Source of the DNA: Streptomyces hydrogenans
GTDB taxonomy: Bacteria > Actinomycetota > Actinomycetes > Streptomycetales > Streptomycetaceae
Direction: 5' to 3'
Assembly: GCF_014656075.1 (NCBI RefSeq)
Contig: NZ_BNBS01000012.1
Location: 1 to 64,000, forward strand
DNA length: 64,000 nt
In this document: positions 50,130 through 59,135 of the stretch, in pieces
How positions within the stretch are numbered: the stretch's first letter is position 1
How the letters are laid out: each line of letters starts with the position of its first letter
The notes under the pieces: model-generated
The model's input: only the letters and a program-made list of their open reading frames with translations
Told to the model about the DNA's origin: nothing
Database searches by the model: none
Translations under genes and position numbers: made by a program

Positions 50130-51091
50130 CCAGCCCCGTGAACCGGTTGCGTCCCCGCCGCTCCTGCCTCGCGGTGCCCGGCTCCAACCCGCGCTTCCTG
50201 GAGAAGGCCCAGGGTCTCGCGGCCGACCAGGTCTTCCTCGACCTGGAGGACGCCTGCGCGCCGCTGGCCAAGCCCGAGGCCCGCCACACCATCGTGAAGT
50301 TCCTGAACGAGGGCGACTGGACCGGCAAGACCCGCGTGGTCCGCGTCAACGACTGGACGACCCACTGGACGTACCGCGACGTCGTCACCGTCGTCGAGGG
50401 CGCCGGCCAGAACCTCGACTGCATCATGCTGCCGAAGGTCCAGGACGCCCAGCAGATCGTGGCGCTCGACCTCCTGCTGACCCAGATCGAGAAGACCATG
50501 GGCTTCGAGGTCGGCAAGATCGGCATCGAGGCGCAGATCGAGAACGCCCAGGGCCTGAACAACGTCAACGCGATCGCGCAGGCCTCCCAGCGCGTCGAGA
50601 CGATCATCTTCGGCCCGGCCGACTTCATGGCCTCCATCAACATGAAGTCCCTGGTCGTCGGCGAGCAGCCGCCCGGCTACCCGGCGGACGCCTACCACCA
50701 CATCCTGATGAGCATCCTGATGGCGGCCCGCGCCAACAACCTCCAGGCGATCGACGGCCCCTACCTCCAGATCCGCAACCAGGAGGGCTACAAGGCCGTC
50801 GCGCAGCGCGCCGCCGCCCTGGGCTTCGACGGCAAGTGGGTGCTCCACCCGGACCAGGTCGCCGCCGCGAACGAGATCTTCTCGCCCTCGCAGGAGGACT
50901 ACGACCACGCCGAGCTGATCCTCGACGCGTACGACTACTACACGTCCGAGGCCGGCGGGAAGAAGGGCTCCGCGATGCTCGGCGACGAGATGATCGACGA
51001 GGCCTCCCGCAAGATGGCCCTGGTCATCTCCGGCAAGGGCCGCGCCGCCGGCATGCAGCGCACGTCGAAGTTCGAGATCCCGGAGGCCTGA
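50126..51091 (+). CDS. mcl: HpcH/HpaI family malyl-CoA/beta-methylmalyl-CoA lyase
   Basis: 321 residues from ATG 50126, with GGAGG upstream and ATGA overlap with ecm. CitE-like aldolase: RPRRSCLAVPGSNPRFLEKA, VFLDLEDACAPLAKPEARHT, GIEAQIENAQGLNNVNAIAQ, FGPADFMASINM, and GKWVLHPDQVAAANEIFSPS at the end. Splits beta-methylmalyl-CoA to propionyl-CoA and glyoxylate, and malyl-CoA to acetyl-CoA and glyoxylate. The operon position between ecm and mch supports this over citrate lyase. Confidence 0.92.
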   Translation: MTSPVNRLRPRRSCLAVPGSNPRFLEKAQGLAADQVFLDLEDACAPLAKPEARHTIVKFLNEGDWTGKTRVVRVNDWTTHWTYRDVVTVVEGAGQNLDCIMLPKVQDAQQIVALDLLLTQIEKTMGFEVGKIGIEAQIENAQGLNNVNAIAQASQRVETIIFGPADFMASINMKSLVVGEQPPGYPADAYHHILMSILMAARANNLQAIDGPYLQIRNQEGYKAVAQRAAALGFDGKWVLHPDQVAAANEIFSPSQEDYDHAELILDAYDYYTSEAGGKKGSAMLGDEMIDEASRKMALVISGKGRAAGMQRTSKFEIPEA

Positions 51092-51096
51092 GTCCG

Positions 51097-51621
51097 ATGC
51101 AGTTCGGCCGTACCTATGAAGAGTTCGAAGTCGGTGCCGTCTACAAGCACTGGCCCGGGAAGACGGTCACGGAGTACGACGACCACCTCTTCTGCCTTCT
51201 CACCATGAACCACCACCCGCTGCACATGGACGTGAACTACGCGGAGAACACGACCGACTTCAAGCGGAACGTGGTGGTCGGCAACTACATCTACTCGCTG
51301 CTGCTCGGCATGTCCGTGCCGGACGTCTCCGGCAAGGCCATCGCCAACCTGGAGATCGAGTCGCTGCGGCACGTGGCGCCGACCTTCCACGGCGACACGA
51401 TCTACGGCGAGACGACGGTCCTCGACAAGACCCCGTCGAAGTCCAAGACCGACCGCGGCATCGTGTACGTCGAGACCAAGGGCTACAAGCAGGACGGCAC
51501 CCTGGTCTGTGTCTTCCGCCGCAAGGTGATGGTCCCGACCGCCGAGTACATCGACGCCCGCGGCGGCGAGCAGCCGGGCCGCCCCGCACTCATCGAGCCC
51601 TCCAAGAAGCCGGAGAAGTAA
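51097..51621 (+). CDS. mch: MaoC-like mesaconyl-CoA hydratase
   Basis: 174 residues from ATG 51097. Hot-dog fold dehydratase: GRTYEEFEVGAVYKHWPGKT, then the active-site helix DDHLFCLLTMNHHPLHMDVN with the Asp/His pair, and VVGNYIYSLLLGMSVPDVSG. Hydrates mesaconyl-CoA to beta-methylmalyl-CoA. Shorter than the proteobacterial two-domain Mch, but this single-domain form is what the operon position predicts in actinobacteria. Confidence 0.88.
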   Translation: MQFGRTYEEFEVGAVYKHWPGKTVTEYDDHLFCLLTMNHHPLHMDVNYAENTTDFKRNVVVGNYIYSLLLGMSVPDVSGKAIANLEIESLRHVAPTFHGDTIYGETTVLDKTPSKSKTDRGIVYVETKGYKQDGTLVCVFRRKVMVPTAEYIDARGGEQPGRPALIEPSKKPEK

Positions 51622-51624
51622 GCC

Positions 51625-52830
51625 ATGGCGCGACTCGCCCAGACCCACGGTCTGACCGATGTCCAGCAGGAGATCCTCGCCACCGTGCGGGACTTCGTCG
51701 ACAAGGAGATCATCCCGGTCGCGACCGAGCTGGAGCACCGCGACGAGTACCCCCAGCAGATCGTGGACGGGCTCAAGGAGCTCGGCGTCTTCGGTCTGAT
51801 GATCCCCGAGGAGTACGGGGGCCTGGGCGAGTCGCTGCTCACCTACGCGCTGTGCGTGGAGGAGATCGCCCGCGGCTGGATGTCGGTCTCCGGCATCATC
51901 AACACCCACTTCATCGTCGCGTACATGCTCAAGCAGCACGGCACCCAGGAGCAGAAGGAGTACTTCCTTCCGCGGATGGCGGCCGGCGAGACGCGCGGCG
52001 CGTTCTCGATGTCGGAGCCGGGCCTCGGCTCGGACGTGTCGGCCATCACGTCGAAGGCGGTGAAGGACGGCGACGAGTACGTCCTCAACGGCCAGAAGAT
52101 GTGGCTGACCAACGGCGGCACGTCCACGCTGGTCGCCGTCCTCGTCCGAAGTGACGAAGGCCACCCGGAGGGCACCGCGCCCCACAAGTCGATGACGACC
52201 TTCCTCGTCGAGAAGGAGCCCGGCTTCGGTGAGGTCCGTCCGGGCCTCACGATCCCCGGCAAGATCGACAAGATGGGCTACAAGGGCGTCGACACGACCG
52301 AGCTCATCATGGACGGCCTGCGGATTCCCGCCGACCGGGTGCTCGGCGGGGTCACCGGCCGAGGGTTTTACCAAATGATGGACGGCGTCGAGGTCGGCCG
52401 CGTGAACGTGGCGGCCCGTGGTTGCGGCGTCGCTCAGCGTGCTTTCGAACTCGGCGTCCAGTATGCCCAGCAGCGTCACACTTTCGGAAAGCCGATCGCC
52501 CAGCACCAGGCCATCCAGTTCAAGCTGGCCGAAATGGCTACCAAGGTCGAGGCCGCCCATGCGATGATGGTGAACGCAGCACGCAAAAAGGACTCCGGGG
52601 AACGAAACGACCTCGAAGCAGGGATGGCGAAGTACCTCGCCTCCGAGTACTGCAAGGAGGTCGTGGAGGATGCCTTCCGCATTCACGGCGGCTACGGGTT
52701 CTCGAAGGAGTACGAGATCGAGCGGCTCTACCGCGAGGCGCCGATGCTGCTCATCGGTGAAGGTACCGCCGAGATCCAGAAAATGATCATTGGCCGCCGC
52801 CTGCTGGAGGAGTACCGCTTCCAGGGCTGA
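51625..52830 (+). CDS. mcd: Acyl-CoA dehydrogenase, probable methylsuccinyl-CoA dehydrogenase
   Basis: 401 residues, normal ACAD length, three base pairs after mch. FAD enzyme: AFSMSEPGLGSDVSAITSKA and YVLNGQKMWLTNGGTSTLVA in the middle beta domain, RHTFGKPIAQHQAIQFKLAE, FRIHGGYGFSKEYEIERLYR and IGEGTAEIQKMIIGRRLL. The operon position assigns (2S)-methylsuccinyl-CoA oxidation to mesaconyl-CoA. From about 52365 to the stop, codons ending in A or T become frequent, unlike the first half, which may mark recombination. Confidence 0.9.
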   Translation: MARLAQTHGLTDVQQEILATVRDFVDKEIIPVATELEHRDEYPQQIVDGLKELGVFGLMIPEEYGGLGESLLTYALCVEEIARGWMSVSGIINTHFIVAYMLKQHGTQEQKEYFLPRMAAGETRGAFSMSEPGLGSDVSAITSKAVKDGDEYVLNGQKMWLTNGGTSTLVAVLVRSDEGHPEGTAPHKSMTTFLVEKEPGFGEVRPGLTIPGKIDKMGYKGVDTTELIMDGLRIPADRVLGGVTGRGFYQMMDGVEVGRVNVAARGCGVAQRAFELGVQYAQQRHTFGKPIAQHQAIQFKLAEMATKVEAAHAMMVNAARKKDSGERNDLEAGMAKYLASEYCKEVVEDAFRIHGGYGFSKEYEIERLYREAPMLLIGEGTAEIQKMIIGRRLLEEYRFQG

Positions 52831-52999
52831 TTGTCGGTTTTGAGTCGATTAGGCCGCGAAGAAGATCACATACAGTGTTCGTCTTCCGGCCGTCGACTCG
52901 GTTCCTGGCTTGCCCAGTTGCACCCCGCAACCGATAGCATCGCCGGAAAGCCGCCGTCCCCCGTTGCCAGCGCGGCATCATCCGCTACGAAGGTCATCC

Positions 53000-53656
53000 A
53001 TGCCCCACAGCCCAAACTCTGCACACCGCGACAGCCTCAAGGGCGCACGCATCGCACGCGGAGCATCGCCGTGGCTTCTGCCGACCGTCGCCACGGCGGC
53101 GCTCAGCCTCGCGCGCTCGGGCCGCTCGAAGCGCGCCCGGGCCATCGCCGTGCCGACCACCGCGCTCGCGGCCGGCATGCTGTGGTTCTTCCGCGACCCC
53201 GAGCGCGAGATCGCTCAGGGCCGGGTCATCTCCCCCGCCGACGGCGTGGTGCAGAGCATCATGCCGTGGAAGGACGGGCGCACCCGGGTCGCCATCTTCA
53301 TGAGCCCGCTGAACGTGCACGTCAACCGTGCGCCGCTGGCCGGCACGGTGACCTCGGTCGAGCACGTCCCGGGTGGGTTCGTCCCGGCCTTCAACAAGGA
53401 GTCCGAGAACAACGAGCGCGTCGTCTGGCACTTCGACACCGAGCTCGGTGACATCGAGATGATCCAGATCGCGGGTGCCGTGGCGCGGCGCATCGTGCCG
53501 TACATCCCGCAGGGGACGAAGGTCGAGCAGGGTGACCGGATCGGCCTGATCCGCTTCGGCTCGCGGGTCGACATCTACCTTCCGGAGGGTGTCGAGGTCG
53601 CCGTCGAGGTCGGACAGGTCACGACCGCGGGGGTGACTCGCATTGACCGTGATTGA
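53000..53656 (+). CDS. psd: Phosphatidylserine decarboxylase
   Basis: 218 residues from ATG 53000, with GAAGG upstream; short proenzyme form typical of actinobacteria. ISPADGVVQSIMPWKDGRTR, IFMSPLNVHVNRAPLAGTVT with the conserved His, and the self-cleavage site RFGSRVDIYLP (Gly187-Ser188), which creates the pyruvoyl group. One N-terminal hydrophobic segment binds it to the membrane. Makes phosphatidylethanolamine. Coupled to pssA, which begins before this stop. Confidence 0.94.
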   Translation: MPHSPNSAHRDSLKGARIARGASPWLLPTVATAALSLARSGRSKRARAIAVPTTALAAGMLWFFRDPEREIAQGRVISPADGVVQSIMPWKDGRTRVAIFMSPLNVHVNRAPLAGTVTSVEHVPGGFVPAFNKESENNERVVWHFDTELGDIEMIQIAGAVARRIVPYIPQGTKVEQGDRIGLIRFGSRVDIYLPEGVEVAVEVGQVTTAGVTRIDRD

Positions 53657-54524
53657 TCCCGACACACGCGCCGCCGACTGGGCCGCCGACGCCGAGGCGG
53701 AGGCGGCCGAAGAGGCGGAGGAGATGCCGCTGTCGCTGAGGCTGTCCATAGCGGACGCCCTCACGCTCGGCAACGCCACGTGTGGATTCATGGCGGTGTA
53801 CTTCACCACCACGGGCATCCTCATCCCGCACCTCACCGGCAGCACGGAGTCGGGGATGGCGCGCAACAGCGCCGCCACCGCCGTGATACTGATGCTGTGC
53901 GCGGCGATCTTCGACCTCTTCGACGGCATCGTGGCGCGCAAGCTCCGCAGCTCGCCGATGGGCGCCGAGCTCGACAACCTGTCGGACCTGATCAGCTTCG
54001 GTCTGGCGCCGGCGTACTTCGTGCTCGTCTACGGCATGGTCGCGGACGACGCCCAGCAGAAGGTCTCGGCGGTCGCCGCGATCGTGGTGCTGCTCGCGGT
54101 GGTGCTGCGCCTCGCGCGGTTCTCCTGCGTGACGATGAAGGACGGCATGTTCCAGGGCATGCCGAGCCCCTTCGGCGCGCTGACCGTGGTCTCGATCATC
54201 CTCCTCGAGCTGCCGTTCATCCCGACGCTCCTGGCGATCATCGGCACCGCGTGGCTGATGGTGAGCCGGGTCGAGTACCCCAAGCCGCGGGGTGTCCTCG
54301 CGGCGGCGATGCTCAGCTGGATCGTCGGGGCGATGGCCATGCTGGCCGCCTGGGCCTTCGACGCCCCGGGCGGGCAGTTCCTGCTCCAGACCGGGTGCGC
54401 CCTCCAGGTCGTGCTGGGCGCCGTGATCCCCCTCTTCGCGACGGCCCGCCGGGTGAACACCTTCCGCGGCAACCGGCGGGAGAGCCGGGAGGCGCGGCAG
54501 GCGGAGGCGGCGCAGCTGCGCTGA
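53643..54524 (+). CDS. pssA: CDP-diacylglycerol-serine O-phosphatidyltransferase
   Basis: 293 residues from TTG 53643, with GGGGGTG seven bases before and a 14-base overlap with psd; GTG 53649 is an alternative. CDP-alcohol phosphatidyltransferase signature DLFDGIVARKLRSSPMGAEL plus DNLSD, with all three Asp. Six to eight membrane helices (TAVILMLCAAIFDLF, VSAVAAIVVLLAVVLRL, SWIVGAMAMLAAWAF) after an acidic N-terminal extension rich in Glu/Ala. Supplies phosphatidylserine to Psd. A strong terminator follows. Confidence 0.93.
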   Translation: MTVIDPDTRAADWAADAEAEAAEEAEEMPLSLRLSIADALTLGNATCGFMAVYFTTTGILIPHLTGSTESGMARNSAATAVILMLCAAIFDLFDGIVARKLRSSPMGAELDNLSDLISFGLAPAYFVLVYGMVADDAQQKVSAVAAIVVLLAVVLRLARFSCVTMKDGMFQGMPSPFGALTVVSIILLELPFIPTLLAIIGTAWLMVSRVEYPKPRGVLAAAMLSWIVGAMAMLAAWAFDAPGGQFLLQTGCALQVVLGAVIPLFATARRVNTFRGNRRESREARQAEAAQLR

Positions 54525-54548
54525 CCCCCCGGCCGTACGGACACGGGT

Positions 54549-54583
54549 GAAGGGCCCGGAAGCGATGCGCTTCCGGGCCCTTC
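54549..54583. terminator. Terminator after pssA
   Basis: 16-base-pair perfect stem GAAGGGCCCGGAAGCG with a three-base loop, between converging genes. Confidence 0.92.
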
Positions 54584-54584
54584 G

Positions 54585-55568
54585 TCATGCCAGGCGCTTG
54601 TAGTAGAGCGTGGTCGCCCGCAGGGTGCCCGCCGGGTCGGCGGCGTACTCCGGGACGGTGCCGACCGGGGTCCAGCCGGCGCCCCGGTAGAGGCGCTCGG
54701 CGGGGCTGTCGGTCTGGGTGTCCAGGACCAGCAGGGTGAGGCCGGTGGCGGCCGCGTGGGCCTCGGCGGCGGCCAGCAGGCGGCGGCCGAGCGCCCGGCC
54801 GCGGGCCGAGCGGTGGACGAGGAGCCGGGCTATCTCGCCGCGGTGCCGGCCGTTGGCGGTGGCGGTACGGAGGAGGGTGACGGCCCCGGTGACGGCGCCG
54901 TCCGGGCCGAAGGCCGCCCAGACGTCCCGGGTGCCCGCGGTCCCCTCCCACCAGGCGACGGCCTCGGCGGGCTCCAGGGGGGCCAGGAAGCCGACGGAGG
55001 CGCCGTCGTCGACGGCGTCCACGAGGAGCGCGGCGAGACCGTCGGCGTGCTTCCGCACGTCGTCGGGGGCGAGGAGGGCGACGCGGTCGCCGGGCGCGAG
55101 CCGCTTCTCCAGGCAGAGCAGGCCCGGGCGGTCGTCCCAGGAGTCGGCGGGCTCGAAGCCGAGCTTGCGGTAGAGGGCCAGGGGGCCCTCGCGCCACTCC
55201 CAGACCGTGAGCCGGACGGCCGGGGCGCCGGCCGCGGCGGCCCGGCGCAGCGCCTCGCCCATCAGCGCCCCGGCGAGCCCCCGCCCGCGGGCCTCCGGCT
55301 CCACCCACACCCGCTTGACCTCGGGCACGGTCCCGGCCTTCAGGACCAGACAGCCGAGGGCCTCCCCCGTCTCCGGCGCGGTGGCGAGCAGCACGGTGTC
55401 GGCCGCGAAGGCGGTGACCGGGTCCTCGGCCTCGGCGCGGCGCGCGGCCGGCAGCTCGGCCGGGCCGCTCACGGCGGCGCCCTTCTCGGCCTCGGTGGCG
55501 AGGTGGTAGGCGGTGAGCAGGGCGGGCAGGCGGGGGTGGGCGGCGTTCTCCTCGATCATCACGTTCAT
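54585..55568 (-). CDS. Protein with two GNAT acetyltransferase domains
   Basis: 327 residues from ATG 55568 (ATG 55559 possible). Two GNAT units: the first with VKRVWVEPEARGRGLAGALM (acetyl-CoA motif R-x-x-G-x-G/A) and LYRKLGFEP, the second with IARLLVHRSARGRALGRRLL and LYRGAGWTP. Both keep the Arg/Gly pyrophosphate loop, so both may bind acetyl-CoA. Two-domain architecture is like mycothiol synthase, but I see no MshD-specific motif. Substrate unknown. Confidence 0.85.
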   Translation of the reverse strand: MNVMIEENAAHPRLPALLTAYHLATEAEKGAAVSGPAELPAARRAEAEDPVTAFAADTVLLATAPETGEALGCLVLKAGTVPEVKRVWVEPEARGRGLAGALMGEALRRAAAAGAPAVRLTVWEWREGPLALYRKLGFEPADSWDDRPGLLCLEKRLAPGDRVALLAPDDVRKHADGLAALLVDAVDDGASVGFLAPLEPAEAVAWWEGTAGTRDVWAAFGPDGAVTGAVTLLRTATANGRHRGEIARLLVHRSARGRALGRRLLAAAEAHAAATGLTLLVLDTQTDSPAERLYRGAGWTPVGTVPEYAADPAGTLRATTLYYKRLA

Positions 55569-55624
55569 GGTCCGAGCATCACACCGGGACGTTTCCGGCA
55601 GGTGTCGCAAGGCCCCGGGCCGGT

Positions 55625-56719
55625 TCACGGCGCGGCCACCCGGACCCGGTCGCTCGTGCCGCCGGTCAGGAACGAGGCCAGCGCGGCGCCCTCCTCGGTC
55701 ACCCCGGCGCGTTCCGCCCGGGAGAGCGGGCGGAAGGGGGTGACGGCGACGGCGTCGTCGCTCAGCGTCCAGACGCCCGCGACCCGGCCGTCCACCAGCA
55801 GGGCGCGCTCCCCCGCGACGGACAGCCCCCGGTGGGCGTCGTCGACGATCCGGCTCCGGTCCTGGTAGCCGAGGATCGCGTTGTCGAAGGAGGGCAGGAA
55901 GCGAACCGGAGCGGGGGTGTCCGGGTCAGGCCGGGGCGCGTCGGGCAGGTCGAGGAGTTCGCGGCCCCGCTCGTCGCGGAAGACGACGAGTTCGTCCTGT
56001 ACGGCCTTGACGGCGGCGGGCAGTCCGGCGAGGCCGCACCAGGCTCGGAGGTCGGCGGAGGCCGCGGGCCCGAAGGCGGCGAGGTAGCGGCGGATCAGGG
56101 TCTGGCCGACGGGGTCGGCGGGGTCGTCGGGGAGCGGGGGGACCTCGCGGCCCAGCCAGCCGGAGAGGGTGGCGTTGCGGACCCCCGCGCGGGAGCCCCA
56201 GAGGCCGCGCGGGGGCAGCTGCACGGTGGGGAGGACGCCGCCGACGATGAGTTCGCCGAGGGCCCTGCGGGGCGGTTCGGGCCAGCGGTCGGAGACGGCC
56301 TCGACGAGTTCGGCCAGGGTGCGGGGCTCGCCGTCGGCCATGACCGCGTGGGCGGCGGCGGCCAGCTCGTCGGGGTCGACGCTGGCGAGTTCGGTCCGGT
56401 AGGTGGTGAGGACCCGCTGCCGGAGCATGGCGTCGTGGCGGGCCCGCCAGGCGAGGGCGTCGTCGGCGGTGACGAGGTGGATGGTGCGGCGCATCAGGGG
56501 GACGCGGACAAGCTCGCGTCCGGTGAGGAGGCCGTCCAGGGTCTCCGGGCGGAAGTCCCGCACCCGCGACCAGAGTCCGGTGAACGGCTCCTGCGGTTCC
56601 TGCGCCTGCATCCCGCAGAGGTGGGCGACGACGTCGGCGGCCGGGGCGGCGGTGCGGTCGAGCAGGAGCTGGCGGGCGAGGGTGGCGCGGCCCAGGGCGC
56701 GGGGGGTGAGGAGGGTCAT
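55625..56719 (-). CDS. AlkZ-family winged-helix DNA glycosylase-like protein
   Basis: 364 residues from ATG 56719. HTH_42/AlkZ family: LGRATLARQLLLDR, then HLCGMQAQEPQEPFTGLWSR, where Q-A-Q is the catalytic QxQ pair known from Streptomyces AlkZ, RRTIHLVTADDALAWRARHD, and FLPSFDNAILGYQDRSRIVD. Members unhook interstrand crosslinks or remove alkylated bases. Biosynthetic-cluster members protect against the host's own alkylator; no such cluster is adjacent, so this may be the housekeeping YcaQ/AlkX type. Ribosome-site-like GGGA lies in the arm of the upstream hairpin. Confidence 0.85.
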   Translation of the reverse strand: MTLLTPRALGRATLARQLLLDRTAAPAADVVAHLCGMQAQEPQEPFTGLWSRVRDFRPETLDGLLTGRELVRVPLMRRTIHLVTADDALAWRARHDAMLRQRVLTTYRTELASVDPDELAAAAHAVMADGEPRTLAELVEAVSDRWPEPPRRALGELIVGGVLPTVQLPPRGLWGSRAGVRNATLSGWLGREVPPLPDDPADPVGQTLIRRYLAAFGPAASADLRAWCGLAGLPAAVKAVQDELVVFRDERGRELLDLPDAPRPDPDTPAPVRFLPSFDNAILGYQDRSRIVDDAHRGLSVAGERALLVDGRVAGVWTLSDDAVAVTPFRPLSRAERAGVTEEGAALASFLTGGTSDRVRVAAP

Positions 56720-56729
56720 GGCGGCACGT

Positions 56730-56770
56730 TCCCACGGGAGGAGGACAGGTTCTGTCCTCCTCCCGTGGGA
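56730..56770. terminator. Long perfect hairpin after liv operon
   Basis: 19-base-pair stem TCCCACGGGAGGAGGACAG with a three-base loop. It terminates the liv operon and directly abuts the AlkZ-like gene; one arm contains that gene's probable ribosome-binding sequence. Confidence 0.92.
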
Positions 56771-56793
56771 CACGGGCCCGGCCGGAGGGGCTG

Positions 56794-58059
56794 TCAGAAG
56801 GTGTAGGTCTTCGCCGCCTCGGAGACGAAGGGCTCCCGGACGGTGCGCATGCCGCCGGCCGCCTTCTTGTCGGGCTGGATGATGACGGACTGGCGGGAGG
56901 ACGGGGACTTCGGGTCGGTGAAGTCGTGGGTCATGCCGAAGCCGGGGTCGTGGGCGTTCAGGATGAGGAGCGCCTTGCTGACGCCCTCGCGGGTGAGGTC
57001 GCCCTTCTCGCACGCCTTCTTCAGGATCTCGCCGAAGGCGGTCGCGGCCGTCCAGCCGGCGACGACGCCGTTGTCGAGGCCGTCCTCGGGGTAGGCGGCC
57101 GCGTAGTCGGCGGCGAGCTTCTTCGCGACCGGGGTGTCGGCGCCGATGGGCAGGCTCGGGGAGGCGAACCAGTACATCTTCTCCAGGGCCGGGCCCGCCT
57201 GGGTGCCGAGGAGCTGGGGGGCGAAGGCGGAGTTGTTGCCGACGACCGGGACGCGCAGGCCGGTCGCGGCGGCCACGCCGACCAGGGAGGCGGCCTGGCG
57301 CGGGCCGGCGCTGACCAGGACGGCCTTGACGCCGGCCTGCTTGAGCGCGGCGACCTGGGCCGACATGTCGTTGTCGGTCGGCTTGATCTTCTGCTCGACG
57401 ACGGTCAGCCCGGCCTGCCCGGCGGCGTACTTCGAGCCCTTGAGGGCGTTCTCGCCGTAGTCGCCCTCGAAGTAGACGTGGCCGAGCTTGTCGCCCTTCT
57501 TGAGCCCCTTCTCGGTGACGAGGAAGTCGACCGCGTTGATCGTCTCGACGTCGTAGGTGGCGCCGAGGACACGGATGTACGGGGAGCCGAGGAGGGACGC
57601 CGACCAGGCCTGGGGCATGACCAGGCCCTTGTCCTGGCCGTCGACGCGCTGCTTGACGGCGGCGACGAACGGGGAGCCGATGAACTGGGCGTAGCCGACG
57701 ACCTTCGGCTCCAGCTCCGTGTAGGCGGCGAGCGCCTTCTGCGGGTCGTAGCCGTGGTCGCGGACGGTCAGCTCCAGCTTGCGGTCGCAGATGCCGCCGG
57801 CGGCGTTGGTCTGCTTCACCCACAGCTGCTGGGCCTGGGTGACGCTCTTGCCGAGGGTGGCGTAGACGCCGGTCATGTCGGTGAGCGCGCCGAGCGTGAT
57901 GGTGGTGTCGGTGACGCCCTCGCCCATCTTCACCCCGCCCGCGCCGGTCTCCTTGGCGTCGCCGCTCTTCGCCTTCGAGCTGCATCCGGCGGCGGTGAGC
58001 GCGACCAGTGTCGCGAGCGCCGCGGCGAGGCCCCGCACGGCCTGTCGTCTGTGGTTCAT
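56794..58059 (-). CDS. livK: Branched-chain amino acid-type ABC substrate-binding lipoprotein
   Basis: 421 residues. Lipoprotein signal with lipobox LTAAGC (Cys26), then the periplasmic-binding type I fold: TDTTITLGALTDMTGVYATL, GGICDRKLELTVRDHGYDPQ, GHVYFEGDYGENALKGSKYA, VLVSAGPRQAASLVGVAAAT. Anchored outside the membrane to capture the ligand. Last gene of the liv operon (ATGA overlap with livM). The ligand may be an amino acid, amide or urea; not decidable. Confidence 0.92.
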   Translation of the reverse strand: MNHRRQAVRGLAAALATLVALTAAGCSSKAKSGDAKETGAGGVKMGEGVTDTTITLGALTDMTGVYATLGKSVTQAQQLWVKQTNAAGGICDRKLELTVRDHGYDPQKALAAYTELEPKVVGYAQFIGSPFVAAVKQRVDGQDKGLVMPQAWSASLLGSPYIRVLGATYDVETINAVDFLVTEKGLKKGDKLGHVYFEGDYGENALKGSKYAAGQAGLTVVEQKIKPTDNDMSAQVAALKQAGVKAVLVSAGPRQAASLVGVAAATGLRVPVVGNNSAFAPQLLGTQAGPALEKMYWFASPSLPIGADTPVAKKLAADYAAAYPEDGLDNGVVAGWTAATAFGEILKKACEKGDLTREGVSKALLILNAHDPGFGMTHDFTDPKSPSSRQSVIIQPDKKAAGGMRTVREPFVSEAAKTYTF

Positions 58060-59135
58060 CGAGTCTCCCCTGAGGGTCGGTGGATCGGGGTTCGCGCGAC
58101 GAGCCTCGCGAGGCCGCCGGGCAGGAAGAGGACGGTGCCGACGACGGCGGCGCCGTAGAGGTAGCGGGCGGCCTCGCCGGGGGCGATGCCGCCGGTGCCG
58201 GGGGCGGAGACCAGCGGCAGGGCTTCGGCGTACCGGTTGAGGACCTGCGGGAGCAGGGCGACGAAGATCCCGCCCGCGACGGCTCCGGCGACGGAGCCGA
58301 GCCCGCCGATGACGATCATCGCCAGGTACTCCAGGGAGAGCGCCATGCCGAAGTACTCGGGGACGGTCCGCTGGAAGACCAGGGCGAGCAGGACGCCGGC
58401 GAGGCCCGCGTACATGGAGGAGAGGACGAAGACGGCGGCGCGGTGCCGGGCGACCGGGATGCCCATGACGCCGGCGGCGATCCGGTGGTCGCGGATGGCG
58501 TTCATGGCGCGCCCGGGGCGGCCCCGGAGCACCCCGCGGGCGAACAGCACCCCGGCGAGGAGCAGGGCCAGACCCAGGTACCAGAGCTTCTCGACGGCGC
58601 CGAACGGCACCTGGGCGACGAGCAGCTCGCTGTCGTCGAAGGTGAGGCCGAGGAGGTTCAGCGGCGGGACGGCGCGGCCGTTGTAGCCGCCGGTGAGGTC
58701 GTGGGCGTTGAAGAGGACGTGCTGGCCGATGAAGATCAGCGCGAGGGTGGCGATGCCGAGGTACGCGCCGTGCAGTCGGCCCGCGATGGGGCTGAACACC
58801 CCGCCGGCGAGGCCCGCGAGGCCGACGGCGAGGACGGCGGCGAGCCAGCCGGGCAGGCCGAGACCGGCCAGGCCGTCGGTGCCGTCGCCGGCCAGCGCGC
58901 AGTAGCCGTAGGCACCGACGGCGAGGAAGAAGGCGTGGCCCATGGAGAGCTGGCCGGTGGCGCCGGTGAGCAGGTTGATGCCGATGGCGCCGATGGCGGC
59001 GGCCATGGCGAAGAGCCCGGCCTGGAGCCAGAACCGCTCCAGGTAGAAGGGGAGGACGAGGAGGACGACACCGCCGAGGCCGGCGGCGGCGGCCCGGGCG
59101 TACGCCTTCGGGGGGATCCGGGGACGCTCAGACAC
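58056..59135 (-). CDS. livM: ABC transporter permease (LivM type)
   Basis: 359 residues with about ten helices. Typical LivM sequence: GATGQLSMGHAFFLAVGAYG, YLGIATLALIFIGQ, RDHRIAAGVMGIPVARHRAA (EAA-like ATPase contact), MIVIGGLGSVAGAVAGGIFV. Pairs with LivH. Overlaps both neighbours. Confidence 0.93.
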   Translation of the reverse strand: MSERPRIPPKAYARAAAAGLGGVVLLVLPFYLERFWLQAGLFAMAAAIGAIGINLLTGATGQLSMGHAFFLAVGAYGYCALAGDGTDGLAGLGLPGWLAAVLAVGLAGLAGGVFSPIAGRLHGAYLGIATLALIFIGQHVLFNAHDLTGGYNGRAVPPLNLLGLTFDDSELLVAQVPFGAVEKLWYLGLALLLAGVLFARGVLRGRPGRAMNAIRDHRIAAGVMGIPVARHRAAVFVLSSMYAGLAGVLLALVFQRTVPEYFGMALSLEYLAMIVIGGLGSVAGAVAGGIFVALLPQVLNRYAEALPLVSAPGTGGIAPGEAARYLYGAAVVGTVLFLPGGLARLVARTPIHRPSGETR

